The notes under the pieces are model-generated. The model saw only the letters and a program-made list of their open reading frames with translations. It had not been told where the DNA came from and searched no databases. The position numbers and the translations under genes are program-made. 64,000 bases of DNA from Sceloporus undulatus (Eukaryota > Chordata > Lepidosauria > Squamata > Phrynosomatidae): assembly GCF_019175285.1 (NCBI RefSeq), contig NC_056523.1, positions 207,168,520 through 207,232,519 of the forward strand, read 5' to 3'. Shown piece after piece: positions 1 through 11,277 of this stretch; the stretch's first letter is position 1, and every line of letters starts with the position of its first letter.

Positions 1-394
1 ACGGTTCCCAAAGCAAGAAATCTAGACAGCAGATCCCACAAATCAGTTCAGTTTGTTTAATTAGGAGGCAATCAACCTGATGCAAGACATGCCCCACAAC
101 ACACCAAGCAGCTACAAAAGGTGGTAGTGGAGATTGACTTGTGGGGGTGGCAGAGGGGAATATATTACCAGTACTACCCATGTAGTACTCTTGAGTACAA
201 TCTATATGTATATGCGTTGTTAGAGACCAGCAATCTTATTACCTTGGGCTTTCGAATCCATGATTTACAGCCAGGGGAAAAAAGTGCTTGATGATACCTA
301 TCACACAAGGACTGCTCTGACCCATAGCTGTTGTGTTCGTGAATGCAGTGCGGGCATCTCCTCAATTGACAGGGATATCGTTTTACTGGATGAT
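1..394. other. Non-coding sequence, nothing recognised
   Basis: No gene, clear repeat or RNA is visible here. The only open frame is about 60 codons and shows no family motif. The adjacent GAT-rich tail at about 390-432 belongs to the LINE remnant to the right. Confidence 0.5.
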
Positions 395-1500
395 GATGAG
401 ATGCTGCTGCTTGATGGATGATGATGATGATCCTTTATTATTAAGCGCTGTAAATTTACCACAGGCGGCTGTACGTACAATCTTTTTAATTTGACCTTCC
501 TGCCTAAGGCTTACACTCTAAAAAGCTAGACACAAAAGGAGAAGGGAAGGGGATTGAGGGCCAACAACAGCTCTTCTCTACCTCGAGGCCTGGATCAGGG
601 GAGATGGGCCCTGGAGGGCGGACATAGCAATACAGGGAAATTGATTCACTCAACAGGCAACAAAGGAAACATAAATAGCAAGTGACAATTATGCCAATGC
701 CTGGTGAAGGCTTCTCTGAAAACCGGCTGGTCTTCAACTCCGTTGAAGCTGGTAAAGAAGGATGGCTCTTGCTCGCGGGGAAGAAGGTTCCATGAGTGGA
801 AAAGGGTTTGAATTCGATATGGGGCAGAGGAAATCATGGGCTGGGACAGCTGACCTTGACTACCAGACTGGAGGGCCCTAGTGGGAAGGTGAGGCGAAAG
901 AAGGTCTGATAAGTAAGGAGGGGCCAGTCCATGGAGGGCTTTAAATGTCAACAGCAGGAGCTATGTACTGCATGTGGAAAGGGAGGGGGAGGAGCCAGTG
1001 AAGGGAGCCAGCACCGGAGAGAGTGGTCAGAGTGGTGGGCGGATGTGATATGCTGCAGCCTGAATGTGCGACAGAGATTACAGGACGGATGGTGAGAAGA
1101 AAGAGGACGACCCAGCCAGGAGCAACATTACAATAATCAAGTCGTGAGACCAAAGGGCATGGACCAGGATCTTGGCAAGAAGTTGCAGAGAGATAAGGTT
1201 TCAGATTTTGGCCAATATGTATAGTAAGATCGGGCAGCCTTTGGCTGTTGTTCTGGATCTGCGAGATTACCACGACAGAGACGAATCAAAGATCAAACCA
1301 AGGACTGCGGGCCCTTGCGGGATGGTTGAATAGAAATGTTTTCCACAGAGACAGAAAAAGGAGTGTTGAAGGGTGGGCTTAGGGGGAAAGACACTGATCT
1401 TCCCAATCACACTAGTGCCCCTGGGTACAAAATGAGATGCCCTCATGCCAGGCAGTTGTGATACTGGCAGCCATGTGGGTTCAGTGTTTCCCTCCACTCC
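395..1500 (-). mobile_element. L2/CR1-clade LINE, 3' end, decayed
   Basis: On the minus strand the segment encodes scattered pieces of the C-terminal part of an L2-like reverse-transcriptase ORF. In order these are LGLIFDSSLSW (about 1465-1497), SRLDYCNV, then TFKALHGLAPPYLSDLLSPH (about 890-950). This order is diagnostic of L2/CR1-type ORF2. The pieces sit in different frames with stops between them, so the copy is dead. The 3' end reads TTTACAGCGCTTAATAATAAAGG and then a CAT/ATC microsatellite at about 390-432, the usual kind of simple-repeat tail. The 5' part of the element is absent, as expected for a 5'-truncated LINE. The exact subfamily cannot be given without a repeat library. Confidence 0.75.
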
Positions 1501-1762
1501 CTCTGCCCCCCCCCCAGACTCACTATAAGCATCAGCTTATGTAGAATGGAGAAAGTTATAGCGAAGGCTGAAAGATTAGGTATAGGAATATGAATAGTCC
1601 CCCTAAGCATATTTTTTCAGTGTAGTAGTGTTTAGAGTCACACTTTCCGGAAGCCAAGCCAATGGTAAACCCCCCTCTGAACAGTTTTGCCAAGAAAACC
1701 ACACTTATATAGTTGCCAGAAGTTGGAACTGACGTGAAAGCAGACAAGAAAAAACCGGTATA

Positions 1763-1996
1763 CAGTCCGTTCCTCGCCTTACACGGGGGCTCCGTCCGAT
1801 CCCTCCGCGTTAAAAGGCGGAATTCCGCCTATGCCTCAAAGCCCCATTGGAAACAATGGGGCTCGTGCGCGCGCAACGGCGCACGCACCCATTTCAATTG
1901 AATGGGAGCGCTGCCCTTCCGACCTGCGCGCGCCCTGCGCCCGCCCCGCGGCTTGAGCGCGTTATGCTCAAGGCTGAGTTGGCGCTGGGCGCACTG
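1763..1996. mobile_element. Short CAGT...ACTG DNA transposon (MITE)
   Basis: The segment starts with CAGTCCGTTCC and ends with GCGCACTG, flanked on both sides by TA. This is the pattern of Tc1/mariner-superfamily insertions. It is much richer in GC and CpG than its surroundings and contains short internal inverted motifs (GCCCCATTGG / CAATGGGGC). It has no transposase frame, so it is a non-autonomous copy. Two open frames across it are by-products of its GC content. Confidence 0.6.
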
Positions 1997-2214
1997 TATG
2001 TTCCTTTTGTGATGTATTTGGGCACTAGTGACTGAGTATACTTCTTGTGAGAAAAAAAATGAGTGCTTGCTATGAATATCCAAAAATACAGCTCAGTGGA
2101 ATTCAATGGCTCTAGGCTGAACCCTACCTCTAAACTATATACCTTTTCTCCAGTCTTCTCCAGCGGACTTTAAATGAATATGAATCTTGAAGCTTCCTGG
2201 TCTTAATGAGTTGG

Positions 2215-2555
2215 AGGTTAAAGAATGAGAAGAAAAGGACAACGTAATGCGTACCGACTTCTGAGCACGTCTTGTGCTATGATTAAGTGTAAACTGAGGC
2301 TATCATCGTTGGACACATCATGAGAAGGCATACATAAATCATTAGAAAGCAATGATGCAATGATCGATAGAAAAGGTAGAAGGCAGCAGGAAAAGGGGCA
2401 GACCACCATGCCAGAGGCTAGATTCATCAGATAGGCCACAGGGCCTGGCAGAGCAGTGGGAGGACAAGGGGCCCTGGAGGGGTTATTTCATTTCATGGGC
2501 TCCCTATGAGTCGAGGTCAACTCAAAGCCAGTTAATTAACAACAACTCTTCTTTG
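2215..2555 (+). mobile_element. BovB/RTE-like LINE 3' end or derived SINE tail
   Basis: The stretch runs from a degraded FGHIMRR-like reading (about 2310-2330) through GGTAGAAGGCAGCAGGAAAAG (about 2377) to CTATGAGTCGAGGTCAACTC and an AACAACAAC tail near 2540. That succession (KGRRRRGR-type basic segment, a W-R-G segment, GVAKSR-like end, CAACAAC tail) is characteristic of the 3' end of RTE/BovB LINEs, which are common in squamates. Several frame breaks are present. It could alternatively be the 3' part of a SINE that borrowed this tail. Confidence 0.5.
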
Positions 2556-3608
2556 CGCATTATCTTATTCCAAATGGTTACAGGGTGGATCCTCTTCACC
2601 TCCAATACATTTCCAAATTCTAAAGGAAGAGCTGGTAGTGAGAGAAGAAGAAGCACTGGCAAATCAAGAACCTCTAGAAAAAATATATCCACAAACAATT
2701 TGGCACAGGGCGTCCATTTTTGTTCTTTAGCTAGTGTCTGCTTGAGAATGCCTCGAAGTGTGCAAATGGAAATGTGATTGCTGTCACAACAATTTTGGGG
2801 GGGGGAAGTGTGAGATGAACAGTGTAAGAACAGAGACCACTTCGTGGTATCAAACTACATTTAGGGATTGTGGAGTGTTACCACAACCCCATGGCGGTAC
2901 ACAAGTGGAACATTGCATTGGTATCAGTGCTATATTTGGGGACGTGGGTTTCATGTAACGCATTCTATCAATAATAAATGCTGTGAATTAGCAGCTGTGA
3001 CCTCAACTGCACAAAAAACCCAAAGAGCAAACAACTCTGGGCCTAAAAGTCATTTTTATCATTCCCAAACATATTTCATTATATCAGTGTTATCCAAATT
3101 TATCAGTATCCTAAAACCAAAGAGCAAGGCACATGTTTCTCATTTGGAGCTGTGACTTGTTCCTGGGGATGAGGAGAAACTCTTCTGGGATAGTGATGCC
3201 TGCTGTGGAAGTCGGGCCCTGGCATGTTTGCAAAGGGCTGCCTTTTTTTCCTTTTTGCGAATCCATTCAAAAAATGTGAAATGTTACATTTGTTGCTCTT
3301 GTCATTAGGCCAAACTGACCAAAATGCTACATTGCTTTTGATACGTCTCTTCAGAGGCCAGCCCTGAATTGCTTTTAAAAGCCAAAAACGAATGCAAGGC
3401 ATTCGCATCTTTTCCTGCATTTTCCGAGGTATTATTATATATTATTATATTATTCTTTATTATTATTATTACATGTGTAAGAGGCATTCTGGGTGGCAAG
3501 CGTGCGGGAATACAGGATGCCATTTACTTGCCTTTGGGGATTGTGGTTGAAAAATGAGGTCGGGGGGTCCACGGTAGATCCTTACCCTGCTTTGCAACTG
3601 ACCAAATG

Positions 3609-3609
<1 letters not shown>
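2556..3609. other. Non-coding; AT-rich microsatellite at 3423-3478
   Basis: No gene or named repeat is recognised. At about 3423-3478 there is an imperfect (ATT)n/(TTA)n run, which could be the tail of an unrecognised retroelement. Confidence 0.45.

Positions 3610-3645
<36 letters not shown>
3610..3645. repeat. (CA)n microsatellite
   Basis: An uninterrupted CA dinucleotide run of about 18 units. Threonine-histidine open frames across it are repeat translations, not genes. Confidence 0.97.
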
Positions 3646-3647
<2 letters not shown>

Positions 3648-4356
3648 ATTTTTAAATTGCCAAAATGTGCACCCTTTAGGGCTTTTTGTGCGGCTCTTAA
3701 AAAAACGGAGGGGGGAACAGCACACTTTCGTTGCCCCCTGCCAAATGTTACCTATGACGATGCTCGATTGATAGCAGGCACCTTAAGTTAAACCCAATAA
3801 GGCATTGGGTACAACATGCCCTTCCATTGTAGTGGCACTCCACTAATAGCGAGATTCCGGGAGGGGCATCCCGGATCTACCAGTTCCCCACCCACGTTTA
3901 ATTGGGCCAGTGGGAAGTGGCCTAAGCCTAAGCCTTACGGTAACTGGCCGCAGGTCTCTAGATTTTTCTCCTTAGATCCCTCCCAGCTCTGAAGCACTTG
4001 CAGGAAGTGAATCTGGAAACTCTTCATCATCATCTTCATCATCCAATTTTCTTCTTATCTCCCTCATGTAACGGATTGCCTCTGTCCCGGCGTTATCTTA
4101 TGTTACCTCATAAAGTTTATGGAATTAAAACAGAGTATATAATGAAACATTTAAAAAACAAGTTGTTGTTTCTCCCCTGTAGTTGCAAATCCTTTTTCTT
4201 CTCCTCTTTCTCTGCTCATCTGTTTCCCGTTCTGGGGCTTTTACTATAGCCAAGTAAGAGGGCAAAAATCATTGGCTCTCCAAAGTTGTTGAATGTCTTC
4301 AGGATTAAGACCCTTGAGTGGAAAAGCGTCTGTCCTTGGGGCTGATCTGTTGCACT
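3646..4356. other. Non-coding, no recognised element
   Basis: The stretch includes a GC-richer part near 3790-3960 with a GGGAGGGGCATCCCGG motif and a short CATCAT/TTCATC run near 4024-4045. It may be old repeat, but I cannot assign it. Confidence 0.4.
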
Positions 4357-4600
4357 AAGGCCCGTTACAGACAGGTTTCTTCCGGCACCCCCGTCACATG
4401 ATAGGGGTCGGACCGAGGGACTAGCATCCACACTGGCCCTCCCCCTTAGCATTGTGATGAGGGCGTAAAGATGGCGGCACCCTATACACACAAGCGCTGC
4501 TATCTTACGTGCTGGCTGCATAGCATCCGCCGTTGCACCACCAGATGTACGCCACTAGTGTGCGAGTAAAGTAGCGCCTCCCGGCGTCTATCCCGGTTGG
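4357..4600. repeat. GC-rich interspersed repeat, unassigned
   Basis: The segment begins GGCCCGTTACAGACAG and is clearly richer in GC and CpG than its flanks. The opening motif recalls a family of non-autonomous elements that I associate with lizard genomes, but I cannot name it or find the right end with certainty. No coding potential is seen. Confidence 0.35.
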
Positions 4601-4635
4601 AAAAAGCAGTGCCCTTGGTTTAACCGACCAATGTT

Positions 4636-4925
4636 GTTTTCTGGTCTCATTTATTCCATGGTTGGTCAACAAAGAGCTTTCTTGGTGGCGCTCCTAAGTT
4701 ATGGTGCTCCCTCTCACGAGCTCCTTTTGGGACCCTCCTCTGTTCTCTTTCTGCTGCCCGAGCAAAACCCTTTTTATTTAAACAGGCCTTAGCTTTTAAC
4801 TGGTTGGGACAGAGGCATAGTCACGGGTGTGCTATGATTTTTAAATATGTTGATTTTTTTAAATCAAATTTAATATTTTAATTTATTCTTTGTTTAACCG
4901 TTTTTTTTTAAACTTTTGTACTGAA
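4636..4925 (+). mobile_element. L2-type LINE, end of ORF and start of 3' UTR
   Basis: The plus strand reads as a decayed end of an L2-like ORF (a basic segment leading to PFLFKQAL at about 4765-4795). It is followed by a T-rich 3' UTR ending near 4920. The matching 3' tail reappears at 5452-5565, so this LINE was split by a later DNA-transposon insertion. The assignment rests on the ORF end and the tail, not on a full match. Confidence 0.5.
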
Positions 4926-5450
4926 CAGTGCGTCTCTCTTATCCTGAATGCTTTGGACCAGGGGTTGTTTTGGATTTCAGATTTTGTTGATTCTGGAATA
5001 CCCTTTATTTGCATAATGTACATAATGAGAATATCTTAGAGATGTGAACCAATTCTACACATAAAATTGCTTTATGTGAAGTTGAAGGCTTTCCTGGCCA
5101 GCATCCATAGTTTTTTATGGGTTTTTCAGGCTATGTGGCCATGTTCTAGAAGAGTTTCTTCCTGGCCGTTTTCATCAGTATCTTGGTTGGCCTTCTTCAG
5201 AAGTCTTCTAGAATATGTCCACATAGCCCGACCAACCCACAAAAAACTAAAATTGATTTATGTTTCCATATTAAATCCTCTAGATGTAGCCTTAGAGGTC
5301 GCTCTGATACCGCATTTTCAAATAAATTTGTGTATGAAAAAAAATTTGTTTACACTGAACCACTAGAAAGCAAAAATGCACTATCTTCGCCATACATGAA
5401 AAGGTTGGATTTTTTGGAATAGTTAAGAATTCCAGATACGGTAGACTTCA
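4926..5450. mobile_element. Tigger/mariner-like element inserted in L2
   Basis: The left end reads CAGTGCGTCTCTCTTATCC and the right end, reverse-complemented, reads AAGTCTACCGTATCTGGAAT. These are imperfect terminal inverted repeats. Internal phrases (TTTGGATTTCAG, GGAATACCCTTTATTTGCAT, TTTGTGTATGAAAAAAA) match a widespread non-autonomous Tigger-type element that I remember from amniotes. It lies inside an L2 3' end and is itself split by the Penelope-derived piece at 5076-5247. Confidence 0.55.
5076..5247 (+). mobile_element. Penelope-derived inverted unit, nested
   Basis: It begins GTTGAAGGCTTTCCTGGCC, continues TTTTTCAGGCTATGTGGCC and ATGTTCTAGAAGAGTTTC, and closes with the inverted form ATGTCCACATAGCCCG. 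This is the same family as 22331-22533. The copy is decayed and sits inside the Tigger-like element. This gives the order of insertion: L2 first, then Tigger-like, then this unit. Confidence 0.75.
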
Positions 5451-5451
5451 A

Positions 5452-5565
5452 ACCTGTATCTGTTTTAGCTGTTTTGGTTTAATATATTGCAAAACCATTT
5501 GCGTCCCATATTAGGAAAAGGTGGGTGGGATATAAATAAACTAAAATAAACATAAATAAATAACT
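5452..5565 (+). mobile_element. L2-type LINE 3' tail (continuation of 4636-4925)
   Basis: It reads GGTGGGTGGGATATAAATAA and then an AAATAAA-type tail, the standard 3' terminus of the L2/CR1-like LINEs in this window (compare 13590-13645). Confidence 0.7.
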
Positions 5566-6460
5566 TCCACTTTGTCTCCCTATCCCCCACACCTTTGCCA
5601 TTTGCACCATTGTGTGTTGATGTGATGAATTTTGGTTATGTTTTGCTGAGGCGCATTCATAAGCTTTCAGTTGATGCATAAGCTTAGTGGGGAAAGCAAG
5701 GGGAAGAGGAAGGGCGCGCTTTCATTGGAGACACTGGCATTTCTTGGGCCACTTTTCTGTTAAAGGAGGAGGAGATTCAGTACAAACTACGCGAAGAGAA
5801 AATATCTTAGTGAATTTGTGTTAGATACCAACAAAATGGAGGGGAGACCTACAACCCAAACCAACCAACCATTTCCCCATCCAAACTCCAAAACTTCATG
5901 TGCAGGTGAACTTCTATATATTTCTTTTATTTGTCTCAAATCAAGGATATTGAGATGTAAGAACAGCCAAAGCTTGGAAAGGATGTTCTTTAATGGTCCT
6001 CCACTTTCAGAAGATGGAGGCAAAATGATGAAATCACTGTGGAATAATCCTTCTCAGATACGCCAGAACAAAAGGCAAGGGCTGGCAGTTCAGTTCTAGA
6101 AGAAAAACCGTGTAGATTTCCCAAGGAGCTGGGAAGGCAAAGGGATTCCAGCAGCTGAGGTGAGTTCCACACTATCTTTTAGATTGCCTGGCTCTCCAAA
6201 TATCCTTGTCTAGAAAAGAAAACGATGTGATTCCCATGGTCTGAAAAGATATGGATATAAAGCACAGTAAAGGAAAAAAATATTCTAGAAGGAGACGAGC
6301 ATTTCCAGTGAATATCAAGTTTCTGGTGAGTCTCTACAGCAGAGCAGGTCCTGGAAAAAAAAAAGCAGGTTATTGGTGGCTGTGTTAACGCCTTTTTTTA
6401 AAATAGCTTCTTCCCCTAATTACTGGGGGGAAGGAAGTCTTTTCATGAGTTAACATTTAT
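5566..6460. other. Non-coding, no recognised element
   Basis: A-rich unique-looking DNA with frames of at most about 90 codons and no family motifs. It passes at about 6.2 kb into the internally repetitive stretch to the right. Confidence 0.4.
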
Positions 6461-7195
6461 TTTCACCATTTTCACTGACCTCTCTGCAGATTTAAAGGCA
6501 ATTTTCAGATTTAAAACGAATTTAACAGAATTGCAATAAGATCTGTTTTCTAAGAAGGAGCATTCAACACTTCCCGGGTTACTTAAGGTATTTTTCAAAT
6601 GTGCTGGTAATAAAAAGACTGAGATGGTGACCGCAGAGCCAATGTTCTTTTCAGATTCACAGCTTCACGTTTACGCATTTTTAAATCCTTAGACCAAATA
6701 TCCAGTGCAACGTGATATGTTATTTTTTCAAATACGATTGTTTCAAAAGCATCTCAGGTTAATCTGAGGTGGAGGTGAGGTCCTATAGAAAGAAAGAAAA
6801 GAACGGGATGGATATTTTATTCACCATTTTCCTAAGTGACCTCTCTGCAGATTTCAAAGGAAAAATTTCAAATTTACAAAGAACCTGCAAACCACCGCTG
6901 TTTTATAAGATGGCGCAAGTAACACTTCCCAAATTGAGGTATGTTTTTAATTGTCATGCTATAGGAAGAATGAAATGGAAGATAGCAGAACAATGTTTCT
7001 TTACAGGACATGCCATGGCTTGAAAAACATAACGGGGCGTCACCAGTTCAATTAATTAAAGCAGAAACTCAAACAACCAGTCCAGTGCAATCTAAGATGT
7101 CTAAGGCTCTCCCCCAAAAGGGCATTTAAAATGTCATAAGTTAATATTGAGGTGGAAGTTAAGTACTTCGAAATCGTTCTATAGAGAGAAAACAA
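6461..7195 (+). repeat. Two diverged copies of a ~365-bp unit
   Basis: Unit 1 (about 6461-6820) and unit 2 (about 6821-7195) share ordered blocks. These are TTCACCATTTTC, GACCTCTCTGCAGATTT (6478 and 6839), AACACTTCCC (6569 and 6922), a CCAGTGCAA block (6701 and 7082), and a GAGGTGGA block (6766 and 7150) followed by CTATAGAAAG / CTATAGAGAG. Collinear blocks at similar spacing indicate an old tandem duplication. No coding potential is visible and the source is unknown. Confidence 0.55.
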
Positions 7196-8879
7196 GCAAA
7201 GGGAATTTCTGAACTGTTAATACTCAAGGCCTGAAATATCTCCCGTGGTTTAAACAGTTAAGATCACCTTGGACTTTGCAAGGTCAACAGGGACCCAAGT
7301 TTATAAATGAGTTTAAGCAACGCAGGTGGAGTATCAAAAAGCCCGACGCAAAGGCAAGCGAAACCGAACAGACGACTGTTCCAAAAAAGAGGAGACTAAG
7401 GGAAGGAATATAAGAAAACATTAACCAGAAGAGGATGAAGCTCATTAAGAAACCTGCGTGGAACTGAAGAGAGGGGTATAGGTATAGGCTGCTTCAACTC
7501 TAACAAATATTCATGGATACCCGACTTCTATCTTCAGTTCGTCTCAACGGTACTGACCTATCCGACTTTGCATTCAGGACACCTGGAAAGATCTTATGCT
7601 TATTTATGTATAGGTTAGTGTCCCCTTCATACTAAGGAAGCCAAACAGTATCATAGTCATTTCTTTCGGCTGTTTGAATTTTGAACTTGAGAATATGATT
7701 TTAGATTTAGTTTTTTGTATGGAGCTCTTGTATTCCTGAACCGGTTTAATTTTCATTGAGTGTGTCCTTCTCCTAAAGAAGATTATCACCTGCATAACTG
7801 ATCATCCATTTAATAAAACCACCTAAGCAGTAAAAAAGAAAGTAGATGACAGCCTTGAGCACGAACAGACAAGACACAAAGCTAAACTGCCAGCTTTTGT
7901 CACCTTCTTCAGGGCCCTCTTTAAAGCAACAGGATTTGCATCTCCTCCAGGAGAGGCAGAGGAACTGCGTAAATGGAACTGGAGTAAGCGTAATTTTTCC
8001 CACTGTAGTAAAACGTCAAAAGTTAGAATTGAAAATGTATGAGTTACATTTTGGGAATGTCAGAAAAGAAGGAGGAAGGCAAACGTGAGAACTTTTCTTT
8101 GTATAAAACGTAAAACAACAAAAATTACAAGTACAAAGTCCTCAGCTACCTAACTATGCTCATCCCATATTTTCTACATTTCAACCTTTATCAAATAGTT
8201 AGAGAGATAGGAGCTGAAACAGAAGAAAGCTTCAGGGAATCAATCTTAAAACAATAGGCGGTTTGATCTGAAGAATAAATAAAATTGGGATGGGAAAGGA
8301 TGGAGGAGGGAAAGAAGTTATCTGCTCCTTTACAAAATACCCCAATACTTATCAGGAAGTCCGGGTGCGATTTACGACACTCGTTCTACGGAACAACCGG
8401 CTTTTCTCTCCTCTGGAACGATTTGCAACCTAACAATCCACGCCGCTTTAGTCGCCTTGTCTTCTTTGTCCGTTTCTTCTCTCTCCTCTTCGTTTTGCCT
8501 GCCCTCTCTCCCGCCCCCCGCCCATTTCCACTCGGCCCGTGGGCGACGGAGAAGTAAAAAAGAAGTTCCTTTCAATGTTAAGCAAAAGCCAAATATGCCC
8601 ACCCAAGTATACTCAAAAGAAGGTATAAAAACAGACCTTCGCCTCAAAAAATGAGAAAATTGTGACACAGCAAATTCCAAGGAACATCTCCAATATATTT
8701 GGTTTGAAGTCTAATGGGAGGTAGGACCCCTTTATTGGGAAGAGAGAAGAAGAAAAAACAGAGTTCGTATTTTCCTTCATTTTACATTTCACTTGGTTGC
8801 TCGGCTCTGGGAAAAAATATTTCTAAGGTTAATTTTAAAAGGGTTACAAAGGGTTTACACCATCCTAATTAGTAGGGAT
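7196..8879. other. Repeat-poor non-coding stretch with CpG-rich patch
   Basis: No recognised gene or transposon. A pyrimidine-rich, CpG-enriched patch lies at about 8340-8560 (CGCCGCTTTAGTCGCC, CTCGGCCCGTGGGCGACGG). It could be a small unmethylated island or a decayed GC-rich repeat. The frames there (about 90-100 codons) are low complexity. Confidence 0.35.
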
Positions 8880-9160
8880 ATAGAAAGGAAATTTTCATGG
8901 TTAAGAAGAAGTGGACATCCTAGAGAGGAGAAGAGGGAGAGAGAAAGGCAAGGATACATCTTTAAAGGTCCATTTTATCTGCAATATCTTAGAAGAAGGA
9001 AGAACCGAATTACAGAAATTTGCCCAAATCATTTTTACTTGCAGGGATTTAAGGGACTTAGGCTTAGTTTAAAAGAGGATATAAAGAAAGAAATCTGTTG
9101 TAAGTTATTAAACTCTGAGAAAGCAATCAGCTTATAAGTATAAAATGTTGGAGCCACTAT
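8880..9160 (+). repeat. Diverged long-period repeat, copy A
   Basis: Contains, in order, GAAAATTTTCATGG-type purine-rich sequence, ATCTTTAAAGGTCCATTTTATC, a CTTGCAGGGATTTA block and AGCTTATAAG. The same blocks recur in order at 10440-10745 (CTCTTTAAGGTACATTTTCATC, CTTGCAGGGATTA, ATAAGCTGC). The period of about 1.56 kb suggests an old duplication. Origin unknown. Confidence 0.45.
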
Positions 9161-10439
9161 AAGACTAGCCAATATTTGTTCTTCAATAAACAGGATTGTC
9201 AAAGCATCCAATAAGGTGAATATTCCCATCTATGGACTCGGTTGAGTCCGTAGGTAGTAGGAAGGGAAACGGAAAAAAGGTTCCTGAGTTAATTTTCCTT
9301 GATTGATCGGCATGGTTCAAAAAAACATCCAATGTATCAAAAATCCTGGTTAAATCTTTTTAGAGCGTTCCACACAAAGAGGAGATGCTACAGAGCGGAC
9401 ATGTAGAAACATTCTAGTGACTTAGAAAACTTAGAAGAGCAAGGTTCTTTTATGGCGTATGGATTGCGAAGGAACGGAAATAAACCGGTTACTTATATGG
9501 TCCCTTTTCTGGCTGTTATGCTGATGGATTGAAATTGTTTCTAATTTATACAGTGACGTCTTTCTCTCTGAGAAGTTAATTGTTTCTGTTGTTTAAAAAA
9601 TTCATACTCAAATCCTTTTTCTAAAAATGCTATCACCAGAGCATCGATGCTTTCATTTCATAAACAAGAACGGGTTTACATTCTTGTTCTACCGACACTC
9701 ACAATAACTGCGCTTTTTGTATTTTCCCAGCCAGTGGAATTATTGAGCAAACTCTTCACAGCTATAACCCGAAGAGGAAACAGAGTAAGTAACTTAGGAC
9801 TACTAAATAACAACACGTGATGGAAAGCTGCCATTTGCACTAACTACAACAGGGCATAGGTGAGAACAAGCGCAGGTATGAGAACTTTTGTTTAAAAATA
9901 AAAAAATATTTAAAGATTCTTCAGTTACACAAGACAGTCTTTATAATTTTCATTGGTATTTTATCTAATCTGGAAGAAGATTTCTTCAAAAATGGAGCGT
10001 TCAGCACATCATAACTGGATTTGTCGTCCCTATCATAAAGGTGAAGGTCCGTAGGAAAGAGGGAAAGAGGGTGAAAGGATTTTATGGTTCCATTATTCCC
10101 TGAGAATGGCCAGGTTTCAAAATTCCTATGTACCGAAACAATAATGTATAACCATTATTAAAGAGCAGATTTATGACCTTACTCTCCAATTTAATAGAAA
10201 TTATCCAATACAGGTGCCAGGAAAACTCATCTTCCTTCAGGAATGAAAGTGAGACGGCCATTTCCTCATGAACTATCTCCAACATTTTGGGTAAGTCCCA
10301 CAAGTGTTATTTGGTCCCTTTATTGTGTATACGAGTAGAAGAGATAACAGGTTTCCTTGTTTGTCCTCATATTGACAAGCCATCTTGCAAACTACGCAGC
10401 AGGAAATATTTTTAGTTTAACGGTTATTTCATCATTGTA
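9161..10439. other. Repeat-poor non-coding stretch, unassigned
   Basis: AT-rich with more CpG than is usual for the rest of the window. No transposon, RNA or coding match is seen. Fragments such as GGAGCGTTCAGCACATC (9997) recall GGAGCATTCAACACTTC at 6558, hinting that this too belongs to the degraded repetitive stretch. Confidence 0.35.
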
Positions 10440-10745
10440 GTAAATAACGTCTGTTTGTTGATCTGAAAGTATTTTTACAGGCTACTAAGACGAAAGTGGA
10501 ATCGCCTCGTTTCTCTTGAAGAGAAAAGAGAGAATAGCTCTTTAAGGTACATTTTCATCTGCATAAACAGAAGTATATAGAATTTGAATCAGACCATTTC
10601 CTTGCAGGGATTACGCCCTCCTTAGTTCTAGTTAATGAAGATAACGGAGAAATTCTACTGTCAAAGGATGAAACAGGTTGAAAAAAGCAGTCCGCTCCAA
10701 AAATCAAGTTTCGAGTAATATATAAGCTGCACAAAGCATAGTCTT
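10440..10745 (+). repeat. Diverged long-period repeat, copy B
   Basis: Partner of 8880-9160, with the same order of blocks at lower similarity. It ends close to the N gap, so the array may continue into the missing sequence. Confidence 0.45.
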
Positions 10746-10771
10746 TAAAAAATGGAGTTTAAACCTCCTGA

Positions 10772-10796
10772 NNNNNNNNNNNNNNNNNNNNNNNNN
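10772..10796. other. Assembly gap (25 N)
   Basis: A run of exactly 25 N. The fixed length suggests a gap of unknown size. It separates the contig ending at 10771 from the next. Confidence 0.99.
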
Positions 10797-10895
10797 TGAT
10801 AGAAGGCACACAGCGAAAACAACTTTAGGGTTTGTAATTTAAATACTACAACAAAATGATAGTCATAAAGAAATGTTAAGAGATGCAAAGGAAAC

Positions 10896-11000
10896 ATTTG
10901 TTGTTGCTGTTGTGTGCCTTCAAGTCATTTTGGACTTATGGTAACCCTAAGATGACCTTGTCATGGGGCTTTTTGGCCAGATATGTTCAGAGAGGAAACA
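10896..11000 (-). mobile_element. tRNA-derived lizard SINE, 3' half
   Basis: It reads TTGTGTGCCTTCAAGTCATTT, GACTTATGGTAACCCTAAG and CATGGGGCTTTTTGGCC. In reverse complement this is the body and the CAACAAC tail of the common tRNA-derived SINE (ACASINE2-like by recollection). The tRNA-related head is missing. Confidence 0.75.
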
Positions 11001-11154
11001 TGTGGTACTATTTGACATCTCTGGTATTTTGTGATACTCTGTGGCCCTGTTGACTACCAGACTCTCATGAATATATAAGGCCAATTGTTATAATACACAT
11101 AACTTTTAGGTGTTCAGTGCTTCACATATATTGTTTTGCCATGGATGTATAGCT

Positions 11155-11262
11155 GTGGGGAAGGCAAGGCTGCCCACAGCCAGCTAGTACATGATAAGAA
11201 GTAAGATTTAAAGAGGGTATTTTTCTGGCTTAGAACTCAGTCTTTCAGCCACTGTTTAACGA
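11155..11262 (-). mobile_element. MIR-like SINE head fragment
   Basis: GCCCACAGCCAGCTAGTACA, GATTTAAAGAGGG and CTCAGTCTTTCAGCCACTG resemble, in reverse complement, the tRNA-related head and core of a MIR-type SINE. The copy is old and partial, so the call is tentative. Confidence 0.4.
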
Positions 11263-11277
11263 TTGGTAGCCTCAGGG

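Noticed and set aside
1829-2106. Arginine-rich open frames in the GC-rich segment
   Set aside because: By-product of the GC content of a MITE; no known domain.
3606-3791. Thr-His-rich peptides at the CA repeat
   Set aside because: Microsatellite translation.
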